The position numbers and the translations under genes are program-made. From an uncultured Alkaliphilus sp. (GTDB lineage: Bacteria > Bacillota > Clostridia > Peptostreptococcales > Natronincolaceae): DNA of 64,000 bases. The stretch is from NCBI GenBank assembly GCA_938074565.1, contig CALJEQ010000015.1, positions 124,001-188,000 of the forward strand. The letters run 5' to 3'. The notes under the pieces are model-generated. The model saw nothing but the letters and a program-made list of their open reading frames with translations. It did no database searches and was not told the origin of the DNA. Shown here piece after piece: positions 28,726-36,097 of this stretch (the stretch's first letter is position 1; the number at the start of each line of letters is the position of its first letter).

Positions 28726-29383
28726 AACCCTTTTCCTCCCTTTTATATCTGCAATATGTATAGGTATTACATTCTTTACAGTTTTTTTCTAGTTTCTCTA
28801 CTGTTTGTTGAGTGAATCCAATACATGCCGTTATTGATTTTCTTGGTAATAGTATGTGCTCATTGGTACAACTTAGCCCAATCTTAGAAAAGGCATTTAA
28901 TTGTTGCAATATCTTTGGTTGAAAACCAATAGAAAAGTCGCCATAACCAGGGCTAAACCTTGAAGTTATTGAACAACCTTCCTTTTTAGCTATTTTTTCT
29001 ATTTCTTCTTCTACTTCATTGCATACACTTTCTATAGCTTCTGCTCCACAGGCATCCAATACAACAGCCCTTGTCATATTGGTATATTGATAGGCTTTTA
29101 TTTTTCTATCTACTTCAACCCCCAATGTAGCTGCTAGAAGAATAACCTTAGAAGAATTTATTAAATGGGCTGAAATTGATTTCCCCTTTAAAGAGAATAA
29201 CCCATCTAATAATTTGACTTCTTCTTTAAGGTGATTAATTTCAAACAATTGATATACATAGAGGGGTTTTGAAATGGCTTTTATTTCTTTTATACAGTCA
29301 TCTATCAATCGATCTAAGTCGTCCTCCATTTTTTGCCCTCTATAGCCAAGAAAACGCAATACCTCTTTTTTTCTAATCTCCAC
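28697..29383 (-). CDS. Stand-alone MetH reactivation domain protein
   Basis: The 228-residue protein contains the vitamin B12-dependent methionine synthase activation-domain signature RFSPGYGDFSIGFQPK (about 145-160), where RxxPGY contacts SAM. It also has the conserved region VVLDACGAEAIE. Its C-terminus has a cysteine-rich tail (CKECNTYTYC and a later C). It probably acts in trans to remethylate oxidised cobalamin on the adjacent MetH. The start is GTG, preceded by AGGGG. The overlap with metH implies coupled translation and matched amounts. Confidence 0.88.
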   Translation of the reverse strand: MEIRKKEVLRFLGYRGQKMEDDLDRLIDDCIKEIKAISKPLYVYQLFEINHLKEEVKLLDGLFSLKGKSISAHLINSSKVILLAATLGVEVDRKIKAYQYTNMTRAVVLDACGAEAIESVCNEVEEEIEKIAKKEGCSITSRFSPGYGDFSIGFQPKILQQLNAFSKIGLSCTNEHILLPRKSITACIGFTQQTVEKLEKNCKECNTYTYCRYKREEKGCELITGETQ

Positions 29384-29400
29384 TTACCACACCCCTTGTT

Positions 29401-30273
29401 TTATACAACCTTCAACTGCTGTCCTTGTTTACTTAATATTTCCTTTGCTATAGTAGGTTGATTCATGGTATATAGGTGAATTCCCTCTACTCCATTGGCA
29501 ATTAAATCTGATACTTGTTCTGCTGCATATTCTATACCCTGTTGTCTTAATAGTTCTGGCTTGTTTTCGTATCTTGCCAATAATTTTATCACCTTTGCAG
29601 GTAAAGATGCACCACATAAATATATCATTTTTTCTATCTGTTTCTTACTTAGTATCGGCATAACTCCTGCTGAAACCTTACAGTTTATTGCTTCTTCTTT
29701 TATTCTATCTAAAAATTGATAGAATATTTTATTATCGAAAAACAACTGACTTACTAAGAAATCTGCACCTGCTTCAACTTTTTCTTTTAGAAACTTTATA
29801 TCTTCTCTTTCGTCATCACACTCAACATGTCCTTCTGGATAAGTAGCAGCCCCTATAGAAAAATCTCCATAGTCTTTTAATTCTCTAATTAAATCAATAG
29901 CATAATTATACTGATTTTCTTCCCCTTCTGCAAAGTCTATAGACCTATCTCCCCTTAACGCCAATACGTTTTGTAAATTATTTTCTTTTAACTCTTTTAA
30001 ACATTGCTGTACTACTTCTTTACTTGAGTTGATACATGTAAGATGGGGTAAAGCTTCAATTCCGTAATTGTTTTTGATAATGGATGCGATATTAATAGTT
30101 TGGTTTCCCCCAGTTCCTCCTGCCCCATAGGTTACACTGATGAAATCTGGCTTTAAATCAGCTAAACCATTGATGGTTTTGTAAATAGTGCTAATGTCAG
30201 CCTCTTTTTTTGGTGGAAAGATTTCAAAAGATATAACTGGTTTTTTTTGTTGAAACAAATCAATAATCTTCAT
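29401..30273 (-). CDS. metF: 5,10-methylenetetrahydrofolate reductase
   Basis: The 290-residue flavoprotein makes methyl-THF for MetH. Landmarks are ISFEIFPPKKEAD at the N-terminus, FISVTYGAGG, ALRGDRS, GAATYPEGH, and GADFLVSQLFFDN. AAGGGG lies 9 bases before the ATG. It is the first gene of the metF-activation-metH operon. The sequence upstream to the IS element is only about 70 bases and holds no SAM riboswitch or T-box, so any longer leader has been displaced. Confidence 0.95.
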   Translation of the reverse strand: MKIIDLFQQKKPVISFEIFPPKKEADISTIYKTINGLADLKPDFISVTYGAGGTGGNQTINIASIIKNNYGIEALPHLTCINSSKEVVQQCLKELKENNLQNVLALRGDRSIDFAEGEENQYNYAIDLIRELKDYGDFSIGAATYPEGHVECDDEREDIKFLKEKVEAGADFLVSQLFFDNKIFYQFLDRIKEEAINCKVSAGVMPILSKKQIEKMIYLCGASLPAKVIKLLARYENKPELLRQQGIEYAAEQVSDLIANGVEGIHLYTMNQPTIAKEILSKQGQQLKVV

Positions 30274-30345
30274 AACAATATCCCCTTTTATACTTTACTT
30301 TTATATTTAATTTAACTTTATATTTTTTCGCTTCATTGTATAATT

Positions 30346-31524
30346 AAATTGAACTAATAGAAAAAAATCCATAGTGGACCAAACTGTAATATAATTAGAT
30401 CACCACAAAATAACCAATTACAGGAAGGTGCACACTATGGACTACTCTAATGATACACCATTATCCCGAAAGAATAAACATCTAAATGTTTACGAGCGAG
30501 GTCAAGTCGCTTTACTCCACGCTGAAGGGCTATCTTCCTATGCTATTGGAAAGAGAATAGGAAGAGCTTCAAACACCATTAGAAATGAGCTCAAACGTGG
30601 TACAGTTCCTCAAATCAAAGGTAATAAGACAGTTATGATCTATTATCCTGATACAGGACAATGTGTCTATGAAGCCAATCGTAAGAACTGTGGTACTAAG
30701 TTTAAACTCGTCGAATGCGAAGAATTTATCGAACATGTTACCGAGCTATTCTTCGAGAAAAAGCAATCCTTGGATTCTATCTGCGGAGCAGCTCAAAGAC
30801 ATGATAAATTCCCCAAATCAAAGATGGTGTGTACTAAAACCCTCTACAACTATGTGGATGCTGGTTTGCTTAGTATTGCCAACATAGATCTGCCTTTAAA
30901 GGTTAAACGTTCTTCTAAAAGCACAAGAACCAAACGACATAAAAAGAATCTTGGTACTAGTATATCTGAACGCCCTGAGAACATTAATGATCGTAGTGAA
31001 TTTGGTCATTGGGAGATTGATACTGTCATCGGAAGAAAGAATAAATATGATGCTGTTTTACTGACTATGACAGAACGAAAGACCCGTAAAGAACTTATTA
31101 GAAAAATACCTAGCAAAACAGCAGAAGCTGTTCAAAATGCTATCTCTAACTTAATCAAAGAAGCTGGAAACTACTTTTCAAAAGTATTTAAAAGCTTTAC
31201 TTGTGATAATGGTTCGGAGTTTGCAGAAATTGCATCGATTGAGCATACCACTAACACTAAAGTCTTCTTCGCTCATCCCTATTCATCAGGAGAAAGAGGT
31301 ACTAATGAACGTCATAACGGTCTCATAAGACGTTTTATCCCCAAAGGTAGAAGTATAAGTGATTTTTCAGTTGAGTCTATTGCAAGAGTGCAAAATTGGT
31401 GTAACACTTTGCCAAGAAAAATACTCCATTATCTTACTCCAGATGAATCATTCGAAGATCACTTAAGAGAGATTATATACGACTAAATATCCATAATATT
31501 ACAGTTTAAAAATTAGTTCAATTT
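30346..31524 (+). mobile_element. IS30-family insertion sequence
   Basis: The boundaries are placed by inverted terminal sequences: AAATTGAACTAAT at 30346-30358 and its complement ATTAGTTCAATTT at 31512-31524. A second shared block, AAACTGTAATAT (30381-30392), is inverted near 31498-31509. Between the two blocks the left end has 22 bases and the right end only 4, so the ends are asymmetric. The single gene inside is an intact transposase. I cannot identify a target duplication with confidence, so the ends may be off by a few bases. Confidence 0.8.
30437..31486 (+). CDS. IS30-family transposase
   Basis: The 349-residue DDE transposase has an N-terminal helix-turn-helix region (LNVYERGQVALLHAEGLSSYAIGK) and a catalytic core. 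Core landmarks are EIDTVIGRK, TCDNGSEFAE and ERGTNERHNGLIRRFIPKG, which supply the DDE triad. The frame is uninterrupted, so the element may be active. I start at ATG 30437, 8 bases after AGGAAGG; a GTG three codons earlier is less likely. The start codon sits in CACTATGGA, which can pair with TCCATAGTG at 30368-30376. Confidence 0.93.
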   Translation: MDYSNDTPLSRKNKHLNVYERGQVALLHAEGLSSYAIGKRIGRASNTIRNELKRGTVPQIKGNKTVMIYYPDTGQCVYEANRKNCGTKFKLVECEEFIEHVTELFFEKKQSLDSICGAAQRHDKFPKSKMVCTKTLYNYVDAGLLSIANIDLPLKVKRSSKSTRTKRHKKNLGTSISERPENINDRSEFGHWEIDTVIGRKNKYDAVLLTMTERKTRKELIRKIPSKTAEAVQNAISNLIKEAGNYFSKVFKSFTCDNGSEFAEIASIEHTTNTKVFFAHPYSSGERGTNERHNGLIRRFIPKGRSISDFSVESIARVQNWCNTLPRKILHYLTPDESFEDHLREIIYD

Positions 31525-31562
31525 GCTATTGCAATTTAGGACAAATATTAAAAACAAAAAAA

Positions 31563-32339
31563 GTGTTGGATGGTAATAAATTTATTAGAAAAATTAATGA
31601 AAGTCCTGATGGAAATCAACATCTACATGGTTTAGGAGTTGTGGTTGCAGGCTTAATAGATGGGGTAAACCCTTGCGCGATATCTATGATCCTATTTTTT
31701 TTAACTTTTGTACAAGTCCAGAATAGAAAAAGAACTTTTTTAATTGGTTTCTTATTTATTTTGGGAACCTTCATATCATACTTTTTACTTGGGACAGTAC
31801 TATTTAAGCTAATATCAAGAATTAACATTCCACTCATTAGATTACTTATTAGATATTTCATGCTAATATTTGTTATTGTACTAATAATATTAAATTTAAA
31901 AGACTACTACTCTGCTAAAGGATTAAAATATGGCAAAATTATTTTACAGTTACCACCTTATTTACGAAGACTATCCCACAGAATAATTAAACAATTATCG
32001 ACAACTAGTTCAAATACTAAAGTTATGGCTATACTTGCCTTTATAACTGGTATATTAATTTCCTTAACTGAATTTTTATGTACAGCACAAATCTATCTTC
32101 CAACAATTGTATCAATTATACAGCTTAGTGGTAATGTATCATTAACACTCAAAGCAATTATAATGCTGCTTATTTATAACATAGGTTTTATTACACCTTT
32201 ATTGATTATCTTAACTACAATTTGCATAGGTGCAAAGGTATTAGATCTTTCTGAAGTAGTTCGTAAACATTTACCTAAAATCAAACTAATAAATGCTCTA
32301 TTTTTTACTATCATCCTTATTTTACTATTAATTACCTAA
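31563..32339 (+). CDS. CcdA/DsbD-like thiol-redox membrane protein, probably 5'-truncated
   Basis: The 258-residue frame encodes about six membrane segments. Two conserved cysteines are placed as in the CcdA family: one in DGVNPCAIS just before TM1 and one in LTEFLCTAQIYLPTI at the fourth segment. CcdA proteins pass electrons from cytosolic thioredoxin to extracytoplasmic thiol proteins. The start is a GTG with no ribosome binding site, and a stop lies 12 bases upstream. The gene begins only 38 bases after the IS30 end. I infer that the IS removed the true N-terminus. Membrane domain assignment is good; integrity is doubtful. Confidence 0.6.
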   Translation: MLDGNKFIRKINESPDGNQHLHGLGVVVAGLIDGVNPCAISMILFFLTFVQVQNRKRTFLIGFLFILGTFISYFLLGTVLFKLISRINIPLIRLLIRYFMLIFVIVLIILNLKDYYSAKGLKYGKIILQLPPYLRRLSHRIIKQLSTTSSNTKVMAILAFITGILISLTEFLCTAQIYLPTIVSIIQLSGNVSLTLKAIIMLLIYNIGFITPLLIILTTICIGAKVLDLSEVVRKHLPKIKLINALFFTIILILLLIT

Positions 32340-32357
32340 TGGAGGGAGGTTTTTAAA

Positions 32358-32672
32358 GTGCATCTTTCAAAAATAACGCTATTTGATGAAGAAGGAAAAA
32401 AGTTGCTAGAAGAGGGTAGTATTCATCTTCCTATTAAAGAAAATTTTATTATTATGAAAAGTAAAGAATATTTTAATGATCCAGAACCCTGTATAATCCA
32501 CAGAACTGCGGTACTTAATCTTATAGGAGGTGAAATAAGTAAGTTACTCTTTGAATATTCTCAGAATACAAATGAAATCAATACCCTGCAATGGGTCTAT
32601 GTACCTCAGACAATTAAAGATATGCTTGAATTGGAAGTAGTTCCTCATAGAATGGAATTTATAATCATATGA
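32358..32672 (+). CDS. Conserved-context hypothetical protein, 104 residues
   Basis: I do not recognise the family. The protein is soluble, acidic in the first third (FDEEGKKLLEEG), with a single Cys (DPEPCIIHRTA) and a C-terminal EVVPHRMEFIII. It has no signal peptide or membrane segment. The start is GTG with GGGAGG 7-8 bases upstream. Its stop codon overlaps the ATG of the next gene (ATGA), so it is co-translated with the thioredoxin-like protein and lies between two redox proteins. A role in the same pathway is likely but undefined. Confidence 0.65.
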   Translation: MHLSKITLFDEEGKKLLEEGSIHLPIKENFIIMKSKEYFNDPEPCIIHRTAVLNLIGGEISKLLFEYSQNTNEINTLQWVYVPQTIKDMLELEVVPHRMEFIII

Positions 32673-33238
32673 AAGAAAGAAGGTGTTTGGTATTGAAAAG
32701 TAAAATCATTAATACTGCCATATTAATATGGATTATAGCCTTAACATGTTTAGCTGGATATACTGTATACACAAATTATAAGTTATCCATAGCCAGGAAT
32801 CAAAGTTTTACTAGTATCAATAGTAATATCGCAAATATAGATGTGAACTTACAAATAGAGAAAGGTGAAGAACAAATAATAATAGGAGAAATAATTAATA
32901 AAGAGAATGTAAATACTCTACTAATATTTTCATCAATCGGCTGTGAAGCTTGTGATGAACAACTAAGCTACTTAGAAGAAGCAAAGAGACAGAATAAACT
33001 AAAACTTGACCCCAAGCTGATAGTTATTGAAAATAACTTTCAAAATTCAAAAAATAATGATATATTTCTTGATTATTTCACTATAACTAATAAAAATTAC
33101 ATGACATACTTTGACAACTCTCCTACGCCCCTAACGCTAGTAGTTGATTCCAAAGGTAACGTATTATATTCACATACTGGATGGTCTCGAGGCAAAAACT
33201 CGATAAAAATGTTTGTTGATAAAATTAATTCTTTCTAA
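32669..33238 (+). CDS. Membrane-anchored thioredoxin/TlpA-like protein
   Basis: The product is up to 189 residues. An N-terminal membrane anchor (IINTAILIWIIALTCLAGYT) is followed by a thioredoxin-like domain facing outside. The active site is CEAC in FSSIGCEACDEQL (about residues 90-100), and the cis-Pro loop is SPTPLTLVVD (about 149-158). Such proteins reduce or isomerise disulfides in exported proteins and are recharged by CcdA-type carriers, which matches the upstream gene. The ATG at 32669 overlaps the previous stop; a TTG at 32693 is better spaced from AGAAGG and could be the true start. Confidence 0.78.
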   Translation: MKERRCLVLKSKIINTAILIWIIALTCLAGYTVYTNYKLSIARNQSFTSINSNIANIDVNLQIEKGEEQIIIGEIINKENVNTLLIFSSIGCEACDEQLSYLEEAKRQNKLKLDPKLIVIENNFQNSKNNDIFLDYFTITNKNYMTYFDNSPTPLTLVVDSKGNVLYSHTGWSRGKNSIKMFVDKINSF

Positions 33239-33287
33239 GTATATTGTAAGTGGAGAATAAAAATAAAATATACTAGGAGTGATGAAT

Positions 33288-33521
33288 ATGAAAAATATGA
33301 AGAATAGAAAAATGCTTATTATTTTCTTAACTCTAATTACAATCATTTTATCTTCAAATCTTTTAACTGCGACCGCATACCCAAATGATAACTGTATGAT
33401 AGGAGATAAGCTCCTTTTTTGTTACCCTGATGGCATGGGATATACCTGTTGTTATCAAGAAATCTATTTATGTGGTAGTTATACCTATTATGGAAATAAA
33501 TATTGCAGAGTGGAACTCTAG
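33288..33521 (+). CDS. Small secreted cysteine-rich peptide
   Basis: The 77-residue product has a signal peptide (MKNRKMLIIFLTLITIILSS...LLTATA) and a mature part of about 45 residues after the ATA-Y site. The mature part contains six cysteines (NDNC, LLFC, YTCC, YLC, KYC), enough for three disulfides, and many tyrosines and glycines. I do not recognise a family. AGGAG lies 8 bases before the ATG at 33288. It follows a thioredoxin-like protein and a CcdA-like protein, so it is the likely client of that redox pair. It may be a toxin, bacteriocin or structural peptide. Confidence 0.7.
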   Translation: MKNMKNRKMLIIFLTLITIILSSNLLTATAYPNDNCMIGDKLLFCYPDGMGYTCCYQEIYLCGSYTYYGNKYCRVEL

Positions 33522-33602
33522 TTTTTTAATAGCTCAAGTTCATTATTATTTTAAATAGCTTCACTATATGAAATAAAATTCTCCACTTACTTTATCCTAA
33601 CT

Positions 33603-33656
33603 CTGTAGAAAACACAGTATTTAATGTATAAATTAAATTAATTGTGTTTTCTACAG
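33603..33656. repeat. 14-bp perfect inverted repeat
   Basis: CTGTAGAAAACACA (33603-33616) pairs perfectly with TGTGTTTTCTACAG (33643-33656). An inner ATTTAAT/ATTAAAT pair extends the hairpin. No T tract follows on either strand, so it is not a typical terminator. Confidence 0.6.
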
Positions 33657-34197
33657 ATAAAATTAATAAAGAAAAAGGAATACTCTGCTTTATTATCAAA
33701 TTAAGTTACTTAAAAGAAGTGAAAAGACAAAAATACTACCCTGCTTTTAGCCTTTATATAGCATAACACAACACTTCACATTCATTAAGAGGGAAACATC
33801 CCCATGTTACCCCGCACAATCCAACTATCATTTTTTCATATGAGGGAACATAAATTATCTCACTTTAAATCCAGTTATTCCAACCACCCTAACCCTTCTT
33901 TAGCCCTACCATACACTCAACATGTCACGCATGTGGAGATAAAACATTATTTCTACAAACATTTAAAAAAATACCAATCCCCATATATTGTTTTTTGGTA
34001 ATTGTTAAAGTCGGTAAAATTTTTAAAATCAAAATAAAGTCATCATAAACTTATGCTATATTATATATTAACTGCTTATCATTAAAATATAGGTATTATA
34101 GAAATTACAATTAACAAAGGAGAAAATTTGCGCTTAATTATATATTCAATAATATTAGGATATTTAGGACTTTAATAGTCATTCATAGTCAAAAATA

Positions 34198-34247
34198 CAA
34201 AAAACCTAGTAGCAATAGCCCATTCTAAGACTACTACCAACTAGGTT
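34198..34247 (-). terminator. Terminator of the proA-proB-proC transcript
   Basis: AACCTAG (34203-34209) pairs with CTAGGTT (34241-34247), with an inner GTAG/CTAC pair. On the minus strand it ends in TTTTTTGTATTTTT. It lies about 160 bases beyond proC. Confidence 0.7.
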
Positions 34248-34266
34248 CCATGTTAAGACTTATTGT

Positions 34267-34356
34267 TTTAATCTTTATCTTTAATCACTATCTTTAATCA
34301 CTATGTTAATCATTGCTTTTAATCATTATCTTTAATCATTAACTTTAATCATTATC
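34267..34356. repeat. 13-base tandem repeat, seven imperfect copies
   Basis: The unit TTTAATCATTATC repeats seven times with small changes (TTTAATCTTTATC, TTTAATCACTATC, TTTAATCACTATG, TTAATCATTGC, TTTTAATCATTATC, TTTAATCATTAAC, TTTAATCATTATC). It lies between the proC stop and its terminator. Confidence 0.85.
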
Positions 34357-34406
34357 TTTTAATTTAATATAAGTTCTAGTTAATCATCCCTCACAAACCA
34401 AACTCC

Positions 34407-35216
34407 CTACTTTTTTAATAACTTAATTTTCCTCCCACAAGCCTCCATAGCTTCAATTACAATACCACGAAAACCTCTTTTCTCTAATACAGATACCCCT
34501 TCAATAGTAACCCCACCTGGGGAAGTTACAGTATCTTTTAGCTTTCCTGGATGGATTTCATTTTCTAATATCATTTTGGCAGTACCTATTAAAGTTTGTG
34601 CAGCATATTGATATGCTTTATCCCTGGGCATTCCTTGAAGTACGCCTCCATCTGCTAAGGCTTCAACAAACATTGCCACAAAAGCAGGGCTACAGCCACT
34701 AATACTGGTGGCTACATCCATCAATGATTCTTTAATTACATCAACCTTACCTATACTACTTAATAATGTAATGGCTAAGTTTAATTCTTCTTCTTCTACC
34801 CTATCATTGGGGGTAACAGCAGTCATTCCTTCCCCCACTGTAACTGCAACATTTGGCATTGTTCGTATTATTTTCTTTGGTTGTAGAAAGTGACTTCCCA
34901 TATCTTCAAGGGTGATTCCCACTATTACAGAAATTAATAGCTGATGTTCATTAACATATTCTTTTATTTCATCTAGTACAAAACTGTATATGTCGGGTTT
35001 TACACATAAGAAAATAATATCACAATTTTTTACCAACTCAATATTGCTTTCACATAGGTTTACATTAAATTTATTACGTAAACTTTCTCCTTTAGCCCTT
35101 GTACGATTGCTAATATAAATCTTCTCATTTATTCCAGTATAATTTCTAATAAGTCCATTAATAATGGTTTGAGCCATATTTCCAGCTCCAATAAATCCTA
35201 TTCGTTTATCCACCAT
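34407..35216 (-). CDS. proC: Pyrroline-5-carboxylate reductase
   Basis: The 269-residue enzyme makes the last step of proline synthesis, reducing P5C with NAD(P)H. The dinucleotide motif is IGFIGAGNMAQTIINGL at the N-terminus, followed by FLCVKPD and the conserved C-terminal block DTVTSPGGVTIEGVSVLE. It is the third gene of a proA-proB-proC set in the same orientation; 73 bases separate it from proB. The start is ATG after AAGGGGG. Confidence 0.95.
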   Translation of the reverse strand: MVDKRIGFIGAGNMAQTIINGLIRNYTGINEKIYISNRTRAKGESLRNKFNVNLCESNIELVKNCDIIFLCVKPDIYSFVLDEIKEYVNEHQLLISVIVGITLEDMGSHFLQPKKIIRTMPNVAVTVGEGMTAVTPNDRVEEEELNLAITLLSSIGKVDVIKESLMDVATSISGCSPAFVAMFVEALADGGVLQGMPRDKAYQYAAQTLIGTAKMILENEIHPGKLKDTVTSPGGVTIEGVSVLEKRGFRGIVIEAMEACGRKIKLLKK

Positions 35217-35289
35217 TGTACCCCCTTACTTTTTTTATTTATGTTATCATTATATTTTATAATAATTATAAACTCCTTTAGAAAAGATA

Positions 35290-36084
35290 TTAAAGTACAG
35301 GCTTAAATAAAGTCGCTTTATATTCATTGTTTATTAAATTTAGTATAACATTTTCTCGTTTCCCATTCGCCAAGATCATTGGAATACCATAACGATTAAC
35401 TATTTTAGCCGCCTCAATTTTTGTAGCAATACCACCTGTTCCAAAGGAATTAGTATTACCTATTTCAATTTCTTCCAATAATTCACCTATGTTTTCTACC
35501 TGCTCTAACAGAACTGCATCCTCATACTCTTTAGGGTTTTTATTATAAATTCCATCAATATCACTTAACAAAATTAATAAGTCTGCATTCCAAAGACTGG
35601 CAGAAAGGGCCGCTAAAGTATCATTATCCCCTATTTTAATTTCTTCAACACTTACCGTATCATTCTCATTAATAATAGGAACAACCCCTTCATCAACCAA
35701 CGTAAATAATGTATTCCTAATATTGAGGGTACGTGTTTTATCGTAAAAATCTTCTCTAGTTAGTAGCAATTGACCAATGTGAATACCCTTTTCATGAAAG
35801 TGTCTAGTGTAGGCAGACATTAACTCCACTTGACCAATGGCACATAGGGCTTGTTTGTAATTCATATCTTCTCTACGGGACCATTTTTTTATTTGACCTA
35901 TACCTGCAATTCTTGCACCAGAAGTAACTATAACCACCTGTTTACCTTCCTGCATAAGTGAAGATACCTGCTGACATAATTCTTTCAAAAATGTTTCATT
36001 AATTGTTCCATCTTCATTAGATAAAGTATTACTACCTATCTTTATTACAATTTTTTTACTCTCTTTTATTACTTCCGATACCAT
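35290..36084 (-). CDS. proB: Glutamate 5-kinase without PUA domain
   Basis: The 264-residue amino-acid kinase phosphorylates glutamate, the first committed step of proline synthesis. Landmarks are VIKIGSNTLS, VIVTSGARIAGIGQIKKW, INENDTVSVEEIKIGDNDTLAA, LLILLSDIDGIYNKNP and GTGGIATKIEAAKI. The C-terminal PUA domain present in E. coli ProB (about 367 residues) is absent, as in many Firmicutes. It ends 73 bases before proC and starts 13 bases after proA. Confidence 0.95.
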   Translation of the reverse strand: MVSEVIKESKKIVIKIGSNTLSNEDGTINETFLKELCQQVSSLMQEGKQVVIVTSGARIAGIGQIKKWSRREDMNYKQALCAIGQVELMSAYTRHFHEKGIHIGQLLLTREDFYDKTRTLNIRNTLFTLVDEGVVPIINENDTVSVEEIKIGDNDTLAALSASLWNADLLILLSDIDGIYNKNPKEYEDAVLLEQVENIGELLEEIEIGNTNSFGTGGIATKIEAAKIVNRYGIPMILANGKRENVILNLINNEYKATLFKPVL

Positions 36085-36097
36085 TTATTCCATCCCT

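Larger units (their letters stand above)
33522..34406. other. Long non-coding region after the accessory genes
   Basis: About 885 bases with no gene I can support. It contains a 14-bp inverted repeat (33603-33656), a stretch near 33780-34000 of slightly higher GC that has a 65-codon frame but no ribosome binding site or recognisable motif, the proC terminator (34198-34247) and a seven-copy 13-base tandem repeat (34267-34356). The middle part could be a decayed insertion, but nothing proves that. Confidence 0.5.

Noticed and set aside
30274..30345. A SAM riboswitch or T-box in front of metF
   Set aside because: Only about 70 AT-rich bases separate metF from the IS30 end and no conserved riboswitch or T-box blocks are present.
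33603..33656. The 14-bp inverted repeat as a terminator
   Set aside because: No T tract follows on either strand, so I list it only as a repeat of unknown role.
33804..34001. A 65-codon plus-strand frame in the accessory region
   Set aside because: It has no ribosome binding site, no recognised motif and an odd composition rich in His, Ser and Pro. It may be remnant sequence, but nothing supports translation.
34267..34356. Possible CRISPR array
   Set aside because: The repeats are directly contiguous 13-base units with no spacers and no cas genes nearby.
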